Source: an uncultured Alphaproteobacteria bacterium
GTDB lineage: Bacteria > Pseudomonadota > Alphaproteobacteria > HIMB59 > GCA-002718135
Length of the DNA stretch: 62,209 nt
NCBI GenBank assembly: GCA_902601455.1
Contig: CACKNC010000008.1
Location: 1-62,209 of the forward strand
Direction: 5' to 3'
The notes under the pieces are model-generated. The model ran no database searches, was not told the DNA's origin, and was given only the letters and a program-made list of their open reading frames with translations. Below are positions 19,298 through 29,606 of the stretch, one piece after another. A program made the position numbers and the translations under genes. Positions within the stretch are counted from its first letter, which is position 1, and every line of letters begins with the position of its first letter.

Positions 19298-20182
19298 TTA
19301 ATTATACCCTTTTTGCATTTCTGATAACATAGTTTCACCCATTTTTGCAGGAGATGGCGCTACGGCAATATTTGCTGATTGAAGAGCATCAATTTTTGAC
19401 TGCGCTGTTCCTTTATTTCCAGATATAATTGCTCCAGCATGTCCCATTCTTTTACCTTTAGGGGCAGATACTCCTGCAATAAAGGCAGACATAGGTTTTT
19501 TGATGGATGATTTTGATATGAATTCTGCTGCATCTTCCTCAGCCGTACCTCCAATTTCGCCAATCATTAATATACCTTTGGTATCTTCATCTTGTAAAAA
19601 AAGATCAAGACAATCTATAAAATTCATACCGTGTACGGGGTCGCCACCTATGCCCACACAAGTTGTCTGACCGAGCCCAACCTGAGAAGTTTGCCATACT
19701 GCTTCGTATGTTAGTGTTCCAGATCTGCTGACTATTCCAATTTTACCTGGCTGATGTATAAAACCTGGCATAATTCCTATCTTGCATTCACCAGGAGTTA
19801 CTAGACCTGGACAATTAGGTCCAATAAAATAAGTTTTTTGTTCAAGAATTCTTTTTTTTATCTCCACCATATCAAGTACGGGTATGCCTTCAGTAATACA
19901 TGTAATAATTTTTATATTTGCATCTAATGCCTCATGAATTGCTTGAGTTGCAAATTTTGCAGGAACATAGATAACCGTAGCATCTGCTTGAGTATGATCT
20001 TTAGCTTCTTTGACTGAATTAAAAACAGGTAAACCTAAATGTGTTGATCCTCCTTTACCAGGTGTTACTCCTCCAACCATTTGAGTTCCATAATCTATAG
20101 CTTGCTGAGAATGATATGTTCCTTGTGAGCCAGTAAACCCTTGGCATATAACTTTTGTATTTTTATTAATAATAATAGACAT
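19298..20182 (-). CDS. sucD: Succinyl-CoA synthetase alpha subunit
   Basis: A 294-aa subunit that binds CoA ([18 protein letters not shown]) and carries the phosphorylated histidine in [12 protein letters not shown] (His248). With SucC it converts succinyl-CoA to succinate while making ATP or GTP. The start overlaps nothing but lies 2 nt after the sucC stop, so translation is coupled. The length is normal, with no missing motif. Confidence 0.97.
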   Translation of the reverse strand: MSIIINKNTKVICQGFTGSQGTYHSQQAIDYGTQMVGGVTPGKGGSTHLGLPVFNSVKEAKDHTQADATVIYVPAKFATQAIHEALDANIKIITCITEGIPVLDMVEIKKRILEQKTYFIGPNCPGLVTPGECKIGIMPGFIHQPGKIGIVSRSGTLTYEAVWQTSQVGLGQTTCVGIGGDPVHGMNFIDCLDLFLQDEDTKGILMIGEIGGTAEEDAAEFISKSSIKKPMSAFIAGVSAPKGKRMGHAGAIISGNKGTAQSKIDALQSANIAVAPSPAKMGETMLSEMQKGYN

Positions 20183-20184
20183 GA

Positions 20185-21372
20185 TTAACTTTTTGCTAAC
20201 TCAACTACTTTTTTTGCAGCTTCTGTAAAATCATCAATAGATACTAATCCTAAATTTGAATTGTTAATCACATCTCTTCCTTCTTTTGCATTTGTTCCTT
20301 GAAAGCGAACCACTAAGGGGAGTTTAAAATTTAATTCTTTTACCGCTTCAACAATACCGTTAGCAATCATATCGCAATGAATAATTCCTCCAAATATATT
20401 AATTAGAATAGATTTAACATTTGGATCTGATTGAATAGTTTTGAAGCCCATAATAACTCGATCTTTATTTGCTGTGCCTCCTAAGTCTAAAAAATTTGCG
20501 GGTTCCTCGCCAAATTGTTTAATAATATCCATTGTCGCCATAGCTAAACCAGCGCCATTAACCATGCATCCAATTGATCCATCAAGCTTAACATAATTCA
20601 TATCATGCTCTGCTGCTTGCAACTCGAGAGGATCTTCTTCAGTTAAATCTTTTAATTCTAATAATTCAGGATGTCGAAAAAGCGCATTATCATCTAAGCT
20701 TATTTTTGCATCTAAAATGACAAAACTTCCATGCTTATTTAAAACCAATGGATTAATTTCAATCGTTGACGCGTCAATGGAATTAAAAGCATTTACGATT
20801 TTATTAATAATAGAAGTTAATTCCTCGAATTGATTTTTATTTATCTCAAGTTTTGTCATTAAGCTTTCATCTAATGAAATATCTGTATATTTTGTAAAAT
20901 GAATATTTATTATTTTTTCAGGATTAGTTTCTGCAACTTCCTCAATATCCATACCACCTGCAGCAGAAATCATCATCATCAGTTTAGAATTATTTCTATC
21001 GACTAGCAGGCTAAGATAAAATTCTCTGTCAATATCACACCCCTCTTCAATAAAAATACGATTGACTGTTTTGCCTATCTCACCTGTTTGTTTTGTTATC
21101 AGTATGTTTCCCATCATTGATTGAGCAATTGAAGAAACTTCATTTTTTTCAAAGACAACCTGAACACCACCCTTATCATTAAAAGAATTTTTAAAGTATC
21201 CAGCACCTCTACCACCTGCATGAATTTGTGATTTAACAACCCAGGGTGGTCCTTTTAAATCAGCCATATCATCGTTAAGAGTTTCAAGATTTTTATTATA
21301 TGACTTTCCTTTAAGAACAGGCAATCCATATTGTTTAAGAATTTCTTTAGCTTGGTACTCGTGTATATTCAT
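20185..21372 (-). CDS. sucC: Succinyl-CoA synthetase beta subunit
   Basis: A 395-aa ATP-grasp subunit. [19 protein letters not shown] at the start, the nucleotide-binding [16 protein letters not shown], the metal-binding EINPLVL and the CoA-ligase glycine-rich [22 protein letters not shown] motifs are all visible. It provides nucleotide specificity to the SucCD tetramer. It follows mdh by 49 nt and precedes sucD by 2 nt. Confidence 0.97.
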   Translation of the reverse strand: MNIHEYQAKEILKQYGLPVLKGKSYNKNLETLNDDMADLKGPPWVVKSQIHAGGRGAGYFKNSFNDKGGVQVVFEKNEVSSIAQSMMGNILITKQTGEIGKTVNRIFIEEGCDIDREFYLSLLVDRNNSKLMMMISAAGGMDIEEVAETNPEKIINIHFTKYTDISLDESLMTKLEINKNQFEELTSIINKIVNAFNSIDASTIEINPLVLNKHGSFVILDAKISLDDNALFRHPELLELKDLTEEDPLELQAAEHDMNYVKLDGSIGCMVNGAGLAMATMDIIKQFGEEPANFLDLGGTANKDRVIMGFKTIQSDPNVKSILINIFGGIIHCDMIANGIVEAVKELNFKLPLVVRFQGTNAKEGRDVINNSNLGLVSIDDFTEAAKKVVELAKS

Positions 21373-21421
21373 CTTCTAATCTCAAAAAGCATCAATTAAC
21401 TAATGCAAATCAATTCACTCC

Positions 21422-22393
<972 letters not shown>

Positions 22394-23188
22394 TTATAAT
22401 TCTGTAACAATAGCCTTCTTTAACTCTGCTATGGCTTTAGCAGGATTGAGTCCTTTAGGACACGAACGAGTACAATTCATAATTGAATGACATCGATATA
22501 ATTTCATTTTATCGTTAACGGCTTTCAATCTATTCTTTCTTTCTGAATCTCTAGAGTCGTTAACCCATCTTGCTGCTTGCATTAAAACAGCAGGTCCTAG
22601 ATATTCATCACTATTCCACCAATAACTTGGGCATGAAGTTGTACAACAAAAACATAATACACACTCCCATTGTCCATCTAATTTTTCTCTATCTTTAGGC
22701 GTTTGTTTTTTTTCTTCTGAACTATTTTGTAAAGAATTAAAATCTTTTTTTGATCTTTGAAGCCAAGGTTTAATTGAAGCTAATTGTTCGTAAGCTTTGC
22801 TTAAATCAGGAACTAAATCTTTAACAACTGGCATATGAGGAAGGGGGTATATTCTTATTTCGCCATTTACCTCCTCAATAGGTTTTAGACATGCTAAAGT
22901 GTTTACACCATCAATATTCATGGCACATGAACCACAAACACCTTCTCGACAAGACCTCCTAAATGTTAAAGAGGAGTCAATTTCATTTTTTATTTTCATC
23001 AAAGCATCTAAAACCATCGGTCCACATTTAGTTAGATCAATTTCATAACTATCTAAACGAGGATTCTCTTGATCTTCAGGATTCCATCGATAAATAATAA
23101 TTTTCTTTGGTTTCTCTGAAACATCCTTTACTGGATGATTAATTCCTTTTTGTACTTTTGAATTTATAGGTAAAGTAAACTCAACCAT
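22394..23188 (-). CDS. sdhB: Succinate dehydrogenase iron-sulfur subunit
   Basis: A 264-aa electron-transfer subunit of complex II. The N-terminal ferredoxin domain has the 2Fe-2S motif [12 protein letters not shown]; the C-terminal domain has [12 protein letters not shown] and [14 protein letters not shown] for the 4Fe-4S and 3Fe-4S clusters. It links SdhA's FAD to the membrane quinone site. It starts 2 nt after the sdhA stop. The length matches alphaproteobacterial SdhB. Confidence 0.97.
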   Translation of the reverse strand: MVEFTLPINSKVQKGINHPVKDVSEKPKKIIIYRWNPEDQENPRLDSYEIDLTKCGPMVLDALMKIKNEIDSSLTFRRSCREGVCGSCAMNIDGVNTLACLKPIEEVNGEIRIYPLPHMPVVKDLVPDLSKAYEQLASIKPWLQRSKKDFNSLQNSSEEKKQTPKDREKLDGQWECVLCFCCTTSCPSYWWNSDEYLGPAVLMQAARWVNDSRDSERKNRLKAVNDKMKLYRCHSIMNCTRSCPKGLNPAKAIAELKKAIVTEL

Positions 23189-23190
23189 TC

Positions 23191-24984
23191 TTAATAAACT
23201 CTTTTCTTCGGTGGGATAGGTTGTACATGATTAGTTAAAGTATTCATGTGTACTGGTCGTTTACCCATTATTACATCACCTTTGTTATCAAGCCATGATA
23301 AAGAATGAACAAGCCAGTTAGAGTCATCCCTTTCTTGATGATCTTCTCTTGCATGCGCTCCCCTACTTTCTGTTCTGTTTAAAGCAGAATGAAGGGTAAC
23401 TTTAGATTGTGCCATTAAATTATGTAGTTCAAGAGACTCAGTTAAGTCTGTATTAAAAACCATAGATTTATCTTTAACATCTATATTGTCCATTGAGCTT
23501 TCAATATGAGCAAATTCTTCAATACCTTTTGAAATAAGCGCATCTGTTCTGAAAACAGCGCATTTTTCTTGCATAACTTTTTGCATCGAAGTTCTCACCT
23601 CGCCAGTTGAGCTATCTCCTTTGTTAAATCGAATTTTATCAAAGCGATCTAATATTGGATCTATTGACCTTTCATCCATATCAAAACCCTTGCTATTTGG
23701 TTTAACTTTTTCTCTAGCTGTAATACTCGAAGCTTTACCAAAAACGACAAGATCAATTAAGGAATTTGTACCTAATCGATTTGCTCCGTGAACAGATACA
23801 CACGCTGCCTCACCAACTGCTAATAATCCTTCACATATGTTGTCTGGATTATCTTCTGTTGGACGAAGTACTTCAGTTCTATGATTTGTCGGAATACCTC
23901 CCATATTGTAATGAACAGTAGGTAATACAGGTATAGGTTCTTTAGTTAAATCTACACCTGCAAAAATTTTTGCAGTTTCTGAAATTCCTGGTAATCTTTT
24001 ATGTAAAGTGCTGGCATCTATATGCTCTAGATGTAAAAGAACATGATCCGCATTATCTCCACAACCTCTATTTTCATTTATCTCTATTGTCATAGCACGA
24101 CTAACGACATCTCTGGACGCCAAGTCTTTAGCATTGGGAGCATATCGTTCCATAAATCTTTCGCCATCAATATTTGTTAAATACCCACCTTCTCCTCTAG
24201 CTCCTTCAGTAATTAAGACACCTGCACCATAAACTCCTGTTGGGTGAAATTGAATAAATTCCATATCTGATAAAGGTAAATTCTGTCTTAATGCCATAGC
24301 ACTTCCATCACCTGTACAAATATGCGCACTCGTAGATGAGAAATAGGCCCTACCATATCCACCTGTAGCAAGAATTGTTTGATGGGATAAAAATCTATGT
24401 ATTGTGCCATCCTCTAAGCACCATGCAACGACACCTTTACAGTTACCATCTTTATCCATAACTAAATCTAAAACAAAATATTCAATAAAAAATTCAACTT
24501 TGTTTTTAAGTGATTGCTGATAAAGAGTGTGAAGCAAAGCATGTCCTGTTCTATCTGCTGCTGCACATGCTCTCATTGCTGGAGCTCCTTCTCCGTTATC
24601 AGTTAGATGACCTCCAAATGGTCTTTGATATATTTTTCCATCATCTGTTCTACTAAATGGCATCCCATATTCTTCAAGCTCAATTACTGCGTCTGGTGCA
24701 TTTGCACATAAATACTCTATCGCATCTTGATCACCCAACCAATCAGACCCTTTTACAGTATCATACATATGCCATTTCCAATTATCATCACCCATATTTC
24801 CTAAGGCTGCTCCAATACCTCCTTGAGCTGCTACCGTGTGACTTCTTGTTGGAAATACTTTTGAAATACAAGCAGTCTTTAAACCAGCTTCCGCTGAGCC
24901 AAGAGTAGCGCGCAACCCAGATCCTCCTGCTCCAACCACAACAACATCATAATGATGATCAATTATCTGATATGCCTTACTCAT
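23191..24984 (-). CDS. sdhA: Succinate dehydrogenase flavoprotein subunit
   Basis: A 597-aa FAD-binding catalytic subunit. The Rossmann motif [15 protein letters not shown], covalent-FAD histidine in [11 protein letters not shown] (His49), the active-site [20 protein letters not shown] segment and [21 protein letters not shown] are intact. It oxidises succinate to fumarate on the cytoplasmic face of the inner membrane. The start overlaps the sdhD stop by 4 nt (ATGA), so the membrane anchor and the catalytic subunit are translationally coupled. Confidence 0.98.
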   Translation of the reverse strand: MSKAYQIIDHHYDVVVVGAGGSGLRATLGSAEAGLKTACISKVFPTRSHTVAAQGGIGAALGNMGDDNWKWHMYDTVKGSDWLGDQDAIEYLCANAPDAVIELEEYGMPFSRTDDGKIYQRPFGGHLTDNGEGAPAMRACAAADRTGHALLHTLYQQSLKNKVEFFIEYFVLDLVMDKDGNCKGVVAWCLEDGTIHRFLSHQTILATGGYGRAYFSSTSAHICTGDGSAMALRQNLPLSDMEFIQFHPTGVYGAGVLITEGARGEGGYLTNIDGERFMERYAPNAKDLASRDVVSRAMTIEINENRGCGDNADHVLLHLEHIDASTLHKRLPGISETAKIFAGVDLTKEPIPVLPTVHYNMGGIPTNHRTEVLRPTEDNPDNICEGLLAVGEAACVSVHGANRLGTNSLIDLVVFGKASSITAREKVKPNSKGFDMDERSIDPILDRFDKIRFNKGDSSTGEVRTSMQKVMQEKCAVFRTDALISKGIEEFAHIESSMDNIDVKDKSMVFNTDLTESLELHNLMAQSKVTLHSALNRTESRGAHAREDHQERDDSNWLVHSLSWLDNKGDVIMGKRPVHMNTLTNHVQPIPPKKRVY

Positions 24985-25313
24985 GAACTGATTATATTAA
25001 AAAGAGAAATGGTTGTTAGAATCATTGTTAGATAAGTTAACGTGCTTATAGTGAATTTAGAAATTTTTTTTAAATTATATGATGTGACATAATCTTCAAC
25101 TATAGTCTCATTGCCTAGTTTTGCATGATAGAGCATCGACATGATTAGTATAAAGAAAAGAGAAGCGTTAATTTTTGAAATGAAGAAATCCCTGATTTGA
25201 TCATATTCGTAACTTGCAAGAAGAACACATTGATAAACAAACCAAAAAGTGAGAGGTATTAATATGACAGCAGTTAATCGTTGCATAATCCATTTAAATG
25301 CATAATTTTTCAT
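24981..25313 (-). CDS. sdhD: Succinate dehydrogenase membrane anchor subunit
   Basis: I place the start at 25313, where an ATGA overlap with the sdhC stop is found; a longer reading would run about 100 nt into sdhC without similarity to the family. The 110-aa product has three hydrophobic spans and the haem-ligand histidine in [18 protein letters not shown] (His63), the usual SdhD signature. It anchors SdhAB and helps form the ubiquinone site. Overlaps of 4 nt on both sides keep sdhC-sdhD-sdhA tightly coupled. Confidence 0.9.
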   Translation of the reverse strand: MKNYAFKWIMQRLTAVILIPLTFWFVYQCVLLASYEYDQIRDFFISKINASLFFILIMSMLYHAKLGNETIVEDYVTSYNLKKISKFTISTLTYLTMILTTISLFNIISS

Positions 25314-25681
25314 ATTGAAATCCAAACTAGAATTGTCGATAAAATTGATAAAATTATTACTACGTAAGCTGATTTGTAAACAGTGCCTAAATCCATCATT
25401 TTGCCATAACTCCAAAACAAATACCTGATACCATTATAAAGATGATAAAAAATAGTGAGTGTCCAAAAAAATAGAAATATCTTAAAAAAGATCAGAGAAC
25501 TTAACATCTGAAATTTAGAGTAATATGTTGGACCAAGTGCGATCAAAACAATCCAAACTGACAATAAAATAGCACCTAAACTAAGACAAATACCTGTAAA
25601 TCTATGAAAAATAGAGAAAACTGCTGTTAGAACCCTCTTGTGAATAGAGAGGTGTGGGGATAAAGGGCGATTCAAGGACAT
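25310..25681 (-). CDS. sdhC: Succinate dehydrogenase cytochrome b556 subunit
   Basis: A 123-aa membrane protein with three spans. It opens with the family hallmark RPLSPHLSIHK, has HRFTG (26-30) at the first helix, and ends the second helix with IFYHLYNGIRYLFW, where His80 is the likely haem b ligand. It is the first gene of the ten-gene TCA operon; the promoter should lie in the 367-bp region upstream. Confidence 0.94.
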   Translation of the reverse strand: MSLNRPLSPHLSIHKRVLTAVFSIFHRFTGICLSLGAILLSVWIVLIALGPTYYSKFQMLSSLIFFKIFLFFWTLTIFYHLYNGIRYLFWSYGKMMDLGTVYKSAYVVIILSILSTILVWISI

Positions 25682-25753
25682 TTTATATTATAAAACAGAA
25701 ACTTTATACATTCTAAGTATATTTTTTTTGCAGAAATTCAAAAAAAATCCTTA

Positions 25754-25763
25754 TTCTCGAGAA
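25754..25763. promoter_or_regulatory. Palindrome upstream of sdhC
   Basis: TTCTCGAGAA is a perfect 10-bp palindrome 73 bp upstream of the sdhC start codon. Its position suits an operator for the TCA operon. The regulator is not identifiable from sequence. Confidence 0.35.
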
Positions 25764-25783
25764 CAAAGGGCTGATTTTATGAA

Positions 25784-25804
25784 TGTGCATAAGTCTGTGG
25801 ATAG
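25784..25804 (-). other. Two DnaA-box-like 9-mers
   Basis: On the minus strand TTATGCACA (25784-25792) matches the TTWTNCACA DnaA-box consensus exactly, and CTATCCACA (25796-25804) differs from TTATCCACA by one base. They share orientation and are 12 bp apart start to start, next to a very A/T-rich stretch. This may be a DnaA-regulated promoter or part of an origin; two sites alone do not prove either. Confidence 0.3.
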
Positions 25805-25829
25805 ATTAAATTATAATAATAAAATTCCT

Positions 25830-25963
25830 TTATAAATCCAGTAAAATTTGATCAAAATGTTCTTCTAAAAGTTGAATTTCCTGCCCTTTGATTGTAATCA
25901 GTACATAGTCGGATTGTAACTCATTTTCTTTGCTTCGGAGGAACGCCTAGAAATCGTTTTCAT
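25830..25963 (-). pseudogene. Possible small gene broken by a one-base frameshift
   Basis: On the minus strand an ATG at 25963, preceded by GGCGGGTAAG, opens a 21-codon frame (MKTISRRSSEAKK...) that stops at 25898. A second overlapping frame, without a start codon, reads NELQSDYVLITIKGQEIQLL and on to LLDL before TAA at 25830-25832. Adding one A to the A4 run where the frames meet would join them into a 44-aa protein with a basic start and an acidic end. I do not recognise the product. The same DNA also contributes to the inverted repeat at 25908-26045, so the two readings compete. Confidence 0.3.
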
Positions 25964-26050
25964 CTTACCCGCCGTTTGATGTTAACCGAGTTTTTTTTAC
26001 TAGAAAAGTGTCTGCCAAGGTACAAACTAGCAAAGACAGTCCGACTTTTT
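25908..26050 (+). ncRNA. Candidate structured RNA with closing stem and T-tail
   Basis: GTCGGA (25908-25913) can pair with TCCGAC (26040-26045), and inside it TCTTTGC (25927-25933) pairs with GCAAAGA (26030-26036); both stems are perfect. TTTTT follows immediately, as after an intrinsic terminator. The enclosed ~95 nt are clearly richer in G+C than the surroundings and contain further short pairings (CTTCGG/CCGAG). This shape, about 140 nt with a closed rod-like base and T-tail, is reminiscent of 6S-type RNAs, but I cannot match a known family. tmRNA, RNase P and SRP RNA signatures are absent. Confidence 0.3.
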
Positions 26051-27038
26051 ATTTTAAATTATCCTCAAAAAAATTTTTCATTTTTTCTGAATATAAATCT
26101 GGGTATTTAAACATACCATCTACATGATATGAATTTTCTGCTAACCAAAAGTCAGATTTAATATTATTTTCTTCAGAATAATTTTTAAAATAATCATAAT
26201 GTCTTAACAACATCCTTTGATCTTTATCACCATGAGTAAAAAAATAATTTTGATTATTAGTTAATTTCTCTGCAGGATTTAAATCTACAGGATCTACACC
26301 AGATAATAATTTACCAAAAAAACTAACTGCTGGTCCAAACTCAATTGATAGACCATAACGAGCAATTTCATCCCTAAGAACCATGCTAAACTCTGCTAAC
26401 GAACTATCCACCCAAATGGCTTTAATATCACTTTCTTTATTTGCAGCAAAAATTACCGGAACAGCACCTAAAGAAATACCATGAAGACCAATACTGGTAC
26501 CCTTAAAGCCAATTTTTTTTAGAAAATCGTATGCGCCCAACACATCATTATAAGATCTCAAACCTAGATCTTCGTAATCACTGACAATATCACTTTGACC
26601 ATAGTTACGTAAATCAATAGTCAAAGCATTAATACCTTCTTTAATTAACAAACTAGCAATTAAGTTAGATTCAGGTTTACACTTACCATTCGGATAGATG
26701 CCATGAACAACAATAACGATAGGGCGATCTGGAAAGTAATTAAATAGCCATCCATTAAGCTGAATTCCTTTTTCTCTTGATGGAAAATATACATTTTGCC
26801 AATCTTGAAGATGATATGCACTTGCAGGAAAATTGTCTCTTAACCTGCTTCTTGATAAATTTGAATATTCATGAGCATCAATCTTGGTGCTCCAAGAATT
26901 TGGTTTTGAATTTTCATGCAATCCACATGTGTGGTCTATTTTTAGAATGTTATAGGCTACATAAAATCCTGCTGCACCATAAATAACAAAACCTAAAATT
27001 ATTATAGTTGAAATTATTATGAGTAATTTTTTTTTCAT
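26049..27038 (-). CDS. Membrane-anchored alpha/beta hydrolase
   Basis: A 329-aa protein with one N-terminal membrane helix (about residues 4-30) and a periplasm- or membrane-facing alpha/beta hydrolase domain. The oxyanion motif VVHGIYPNG, nucleophile elbow GISLG (Ser189), acidic residue in THGDKDQ (Asp271 or Asp273) and final His305 in NSYHVDGM give a complete Ser-Asp-His triad. The family includes esterases and lipases; the substrate is unknown. The start overlaps the zapE stop by 4 nt, so it is the last gene of the udgB-zapE chain. Confidence 0.82.
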   Translation of the reverse strand: MKKKLLIIISTIIILGFVIYGAAGFYVAYNILKIDHTCGLHENSKPNSWSTKIDAHEYSNLSRSRLRDNFPASAYHLQDWQNVYFPSREKGIQLNGWLFNYFPDRPIVIVVHGIYPNGKCKPESNLIASLLIKEGINALTIDLRNYGQSDIVSDYEDLGLRSYNDVLGAYDFLKKIGFKGTSIGLHGISLGAVPVIFAANKESDIKAIWVDSSLAEFSMVLRDEIARYGLSIEFGPAVSFFGKLLSGVDPVDLNPAEKLTNNQNYFFTHGDKDQRMLLRHYDYFKNYSEENNIKSDFWLAENSYHVDGMFKYPDLYSEKMKNFFEDNLK

Positions 27039-28072
27039 GAAGCTTGAATAATAGTCATTTCATACAATCTGCTTGCAGTTCTTTCAAATTCTTTGGACAA
27101 ATTAGAAATTTTACATAAAGAAGAAATTGGACTTTCCGCAAGGATAACAACTGAACATTTATTTTCGTAAAGCATATCAATTAAACTTATAAACCTCCTG
27201 CACTGATCAGTGAAATCATTTGTCATTTTTGGAATCTTTTCAATAAAAATAAGATTAAACTCTTTTGCAATATTTGCATAGTCTTCATGAGCAAGATTAG
27301 TATTACAGATAAAATCAAAAGTGCAATAAGCTACATTTGCTGAGCATTTTGAAAAATGAATTTCTCTACTTTTGATTTTAATTTTTTTTGTTGTTAAATT
27401 ATTTACATCAACAAGTCTGTTAAATAGTAAATTGAATTCCTCTTCAGTATCTTTGCTTATTGGTGTAAAATAAGTCTTAGATTGATTCAAAGTTATTCTT
27501 CTGTAGTCTTTTTCACCAGCAACACTAATAACATCATAATTTTTATTCAAATGATTTATAAAAGGTAAAAAGTCTGTTCTTTGCAAGCCATCTTTATAGA
27601 GATCACTTGGGTGAAAATTAGAAGATGTCATTATAAAAATATTATTTTTTTCTAGAATATGGAAAATTTTTTTAATTAACAGCGCATCCACTATATTAAA
27701 AATATGTAATTCATCAATAAAGAGAATTTTAATATCTTTGCAAAATTCTTTTATAAATAATTCTAAGTTTTTACTATTATTTTTATTTAAATTAATTGTC
27801 TCATGAATTTTATTCATTAAATGATTAAAGTGAATTTTTTTTCCAACCTTACTGTATTGTGAGAATAAACTTAGAAGAAAAGTTTTACCCGTACCAACAG
27901 ACCCATAAACATAAATACCTATTTTTTTCTTTTTGGAAAAAAATAAATTATTTTTATTATACTCATCCCAAGCAAAAGAAATTTCATTTAATAAATTAGT
28001 CTGATTAATATCTTTTTTGATAAAGTTATTTGATACAAAGCCATTATAGTGATCAAGAACAGAAAAATTCAT
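27035..28072 (-). CDS. zapE: Cell division ATPase ZapE (AFG1 family)
   Basis: A 345-aa AAA-like ATPase. Walker A GSVGTGKT (57-64), Walker B IKILFIDELHI (Asp120, Glu121), a sensor-1 TSSNFHPSDLY and the family ending SRLYEM are present. In E. coli ZapE destabilises FtsZ rings during division; mitochondrial AFG1/LACE1 relatives act on respiratory subunits. It is slightly shorter than E. coli ZapE. It overlaps the upstream 46-aa gene by 1 nt and the hydrolase gene by 4 nt. Confidence 0.88.
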   Translation of the reverse strand: MNFSVLDHYNGFVSNNFIKKDINQTNLLNEISFAWDEYNKNNLFFSKKKKIGIYVYGSVGTGKTFLLSLFSQYSKVGKKIHFNHLMNKIHETINLNKNNSKNLELFIKEFCKDIKILFIDELHIFNIVDALLIKKIFHILEKNNIFIMTSSNFHPSDLYKDGLQRTDFLPFINHLNKNYDVISVAGEKDYRRITLNQSKTYFTPISKDTEEEFNLLFNRLVDVNNLTTKKIKIKSREIHFSKCSANVAYCTFDFICNTNLAHEDYANIAKEFNLIFIEKIPKMTNDFTDQCRRFISLIDMLYENKCSVVILAESPISSLCKISNLSKEFERTASRLYEMTIIQAS

Positions 28073-28212
28073 TATCTTTTCCCTAAAAAACTCTCTAAAC
28101 TTTTAAGTGTTTGTATTTCAGATTTAGACAAATTTTGTTTTTTTTGTTTTTTTTGCAAACGTTCATACTCTGAAATTAAAAACTTTATACTATCTACAAC
28201 TTTTACTGTCAT
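28072..28212 (-). CDS. 46-aa uncharacterised small protein, overlap-coupled to zapE
   Basis: This reading frame is short, but both ends are locked to neighbours: its ATG overlaps the stop of the upstream MFS gene by 4 nt (ATGA, 28209-28212) and its TAA shares one base with the zapE ATG (TAATG). The peptide MTVKVVDSIKFLISEYERLQ... continues with KKQKKQNLSKSEIQ and ends LESFLGKR. It is highly charged and probably helical or coiled-coil, with no signal or membrane segment. I do not recognise a family. Because there is no room for other signals, it may act with ZapE or serve mainly to couple its translation. Confidence 0.7.
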   Translation of the reverse strand: MTVKVVDSIKFLISEYERLQKKQKKQNLSKSEIQTLKSLESFLGKR

Positions 28213-29402
28213 GGGATTTTATTATAAATAGGAAGTAGAGTTGAAACAATTATAATTATGATGCTAATTGTAACAATAGTTGTAATGCCATATCCCCAAT
28301 CAATTATATATCCAAATACTAGTGGAGAGAGAGCACTAGCAAATACACTTCCTGCATGAAGTAATGCTTTCACAGTTCCCAAACTCTTAACACCGTAAAT
28401 CTCAGCCCACAACGATCCAATAAAAGGGGTACTAATACCCATATTTAATCCATATAAACTCATGTAGATCATTAGAAAAAATACACTATCAAATAAAAGA
28501 AGTATAATTACTGATAACAATAAAGGTAAAAGAACAGTTATTGCAGTTTTTTTTGTATTAAATTTATCAATGAGAGGACCGCCTATTATGAGACCAATTA
28601 TTGAAAAAAAACCAAGTAAAATATAACCATTTCCCAACATTTCCAATGACCAACCCTTTTGATCAAAAATATAAATTTGATGAAACATTAATCCAGTAGA
28701 TATAAATGATGCAGCTATAGAAAGGGGGAAGTAAATGTAGAATTTTTTATCTTTAATAATGTCTCTTGTACGAAGTTTTAAATTTAGAGGATTGTTTATT
28801 AATGTCTGATCAAACTTTTTTTGTCTGTCTTTCTGACCTGATAAAGTAAAAAATACTAATGGAATAAAAACAATAATTGATATTGAGGCGTAAAACCAAA
28901 GTTGATTTATTTCAATACCTTGAAAATAATTAAGGCATATATAGGGTAAAAACATAACGCCAATCATTCCCCCAAAGGTCGAAACAGAGAGTGCTTTACC
29001 TCTTTCTTCTCCAAAATATCTAGCCATAGTAGTTTCTCCAGCATGGGTCATTGCTCCTTGTCCAAAAAATCTAAGCATAAAAATCATAATAAAAAGATAA
29101 AAGATATTATTGCGCATTAAAGCCATACCAACACAGGCCAATAAAAGCCCAATTACAACTATTAATGAATAAGTTCTTAAATCTACATGATCAATTAATT
29201 TTGCAAAACTAATAAGAATAAATGCACTAAATAAAGTTGCTATAGCATATAAAAGTCCAAATTCTCCATTTGATAAATCATAAAATAATCTAATTTCTAA
29301 ATTATAAAGTGATATGAAAAAAGTTTGTCCATAACTTGCAAAAAAAACAATTAAGAAACCATAAAGTAGAAGTTTTGGATCATATGAAAAAAACTTTTTC
29401 AT
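28209..29402 (-). CDS. MFS transporter
   Basis: A 397-aa protein with about twelve membrane spans. The loop between helices 2 and 3 (KLIDHVDLRT) and GPLIDKFNTKKTAI in the second half match the MFS A-motif positions, and RFFGQGAMTHAGETTMARYF with GEERGKALS is typical of monocarboxylate-type carriers. The substrate is unknown. It is embedded between two orphan genes with TAA-ATG adjacency upstream and ATGA overlap downstream, so it is part of a single translated chain with zapE. Confidence 0.85.
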   Translation of the reverse strand: MKKFFSYDPKLLLYGFLIVFFASYGQTFFISLYNLEIRLFYDLSNGEFGLLYAIATLFSAFILISFAKLIDHVDLRTYSLIVVIGLLLACVGMALMRNNIFYLFIMIFMLRFFGQGAMTHAGETTMARYFGEERGKALSVSTFGGMIGVMFLPYICLNYFQGIEINQLWFYASISIIVFIPLVFFTLSGQKDRQKKFDQTLINNPLNLKLRTRDIIKDKKFYIYFPLSIAASFISTGLMFHQIYIFDQKGWSLEMLGNGYILLGFFSIIGLIIGGPLIDKFNTKKTAITVLLPLLLSVIILLLFDSVFFLMIYMSLYGLNMGISTPFIGSLWAEIYGVKSLGTVKALLHAGSVFASALSPLVFGYIIDWGYGITTIVTISIIIIIVSTLLPIYNKIP

Positions 29403-29606
29403 TTACGATATAGTAATTGCTTTTAAATAAATAGATTTTGAATGGGTAATTAGTTTTATGCTAAATTTTTTACAAAGATTTGTAAAACGTTGTTTTTTTG
29501 GAAGATTAACGGTTTTAAAATAAATATTATCATGGCCAAACAATAATCCTTGGCCAATACTTTCACAATATTCTTTTTGAATACTAGATTTCCTTCTATT
29601 AGGCAT
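29403..29606 (-). CDS. 67-aa uncharacterised basic protein in the udgB-zapE chain
   Basis: A 67-aa strongly basic product (MPNRRKSSIQKEYCESIGQG at the start, then LPKKQRFTNLCKKF) with two cysteines and no membrane segment. Its ATG shares one base with the udgB stop (TAATG) and its stop is followed directly by the MFS ATG, so it is very likely a real, translated gene. I recognise no domain. The charge and the link to a DNA-repair glycosylase could suggest nucleic-acid binding, but this is only inference. Confidence 0.6.
   Translation of the reverse strand: MPNRRKSSIQKEYCESIGQGLLFGHDNIYFKTVNLPKKQRFTNLCKKFSIKLITHSKSIYLKAITIS

Larger units (their letters stand above)
25682..26048. other. 367-bp gene-poor region upstream of the sdh operon
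   Basis: This is the longest gap in the window. From the sdhC side it holds a palindrome (25754-25763), two DnaA-box-like 9-mers (25784-25804), a stretch of about 45 bp of nearly pure A/T (25803-25850), and then a markedly more G+C-rich block (about 25880-26045) that could be a structured RNA on the plus strand or a broken small gene on the minus strand. The sdh promoter must also be here; TATAAT-like TTATTATTATAATT around 25811-25824 on the minus strand is a candidate -10. Confidence 0.6.

Noticed and set aside
25682..26048. tmRNA, RNase P RNA or 4.5S RNA in the longest gap
   Set aside because: None of their conserved core sequences is present on either strand: no ALAA-type tag frame, no SRP GGAAGCAGCC-type loop and no RNase P core motifs.
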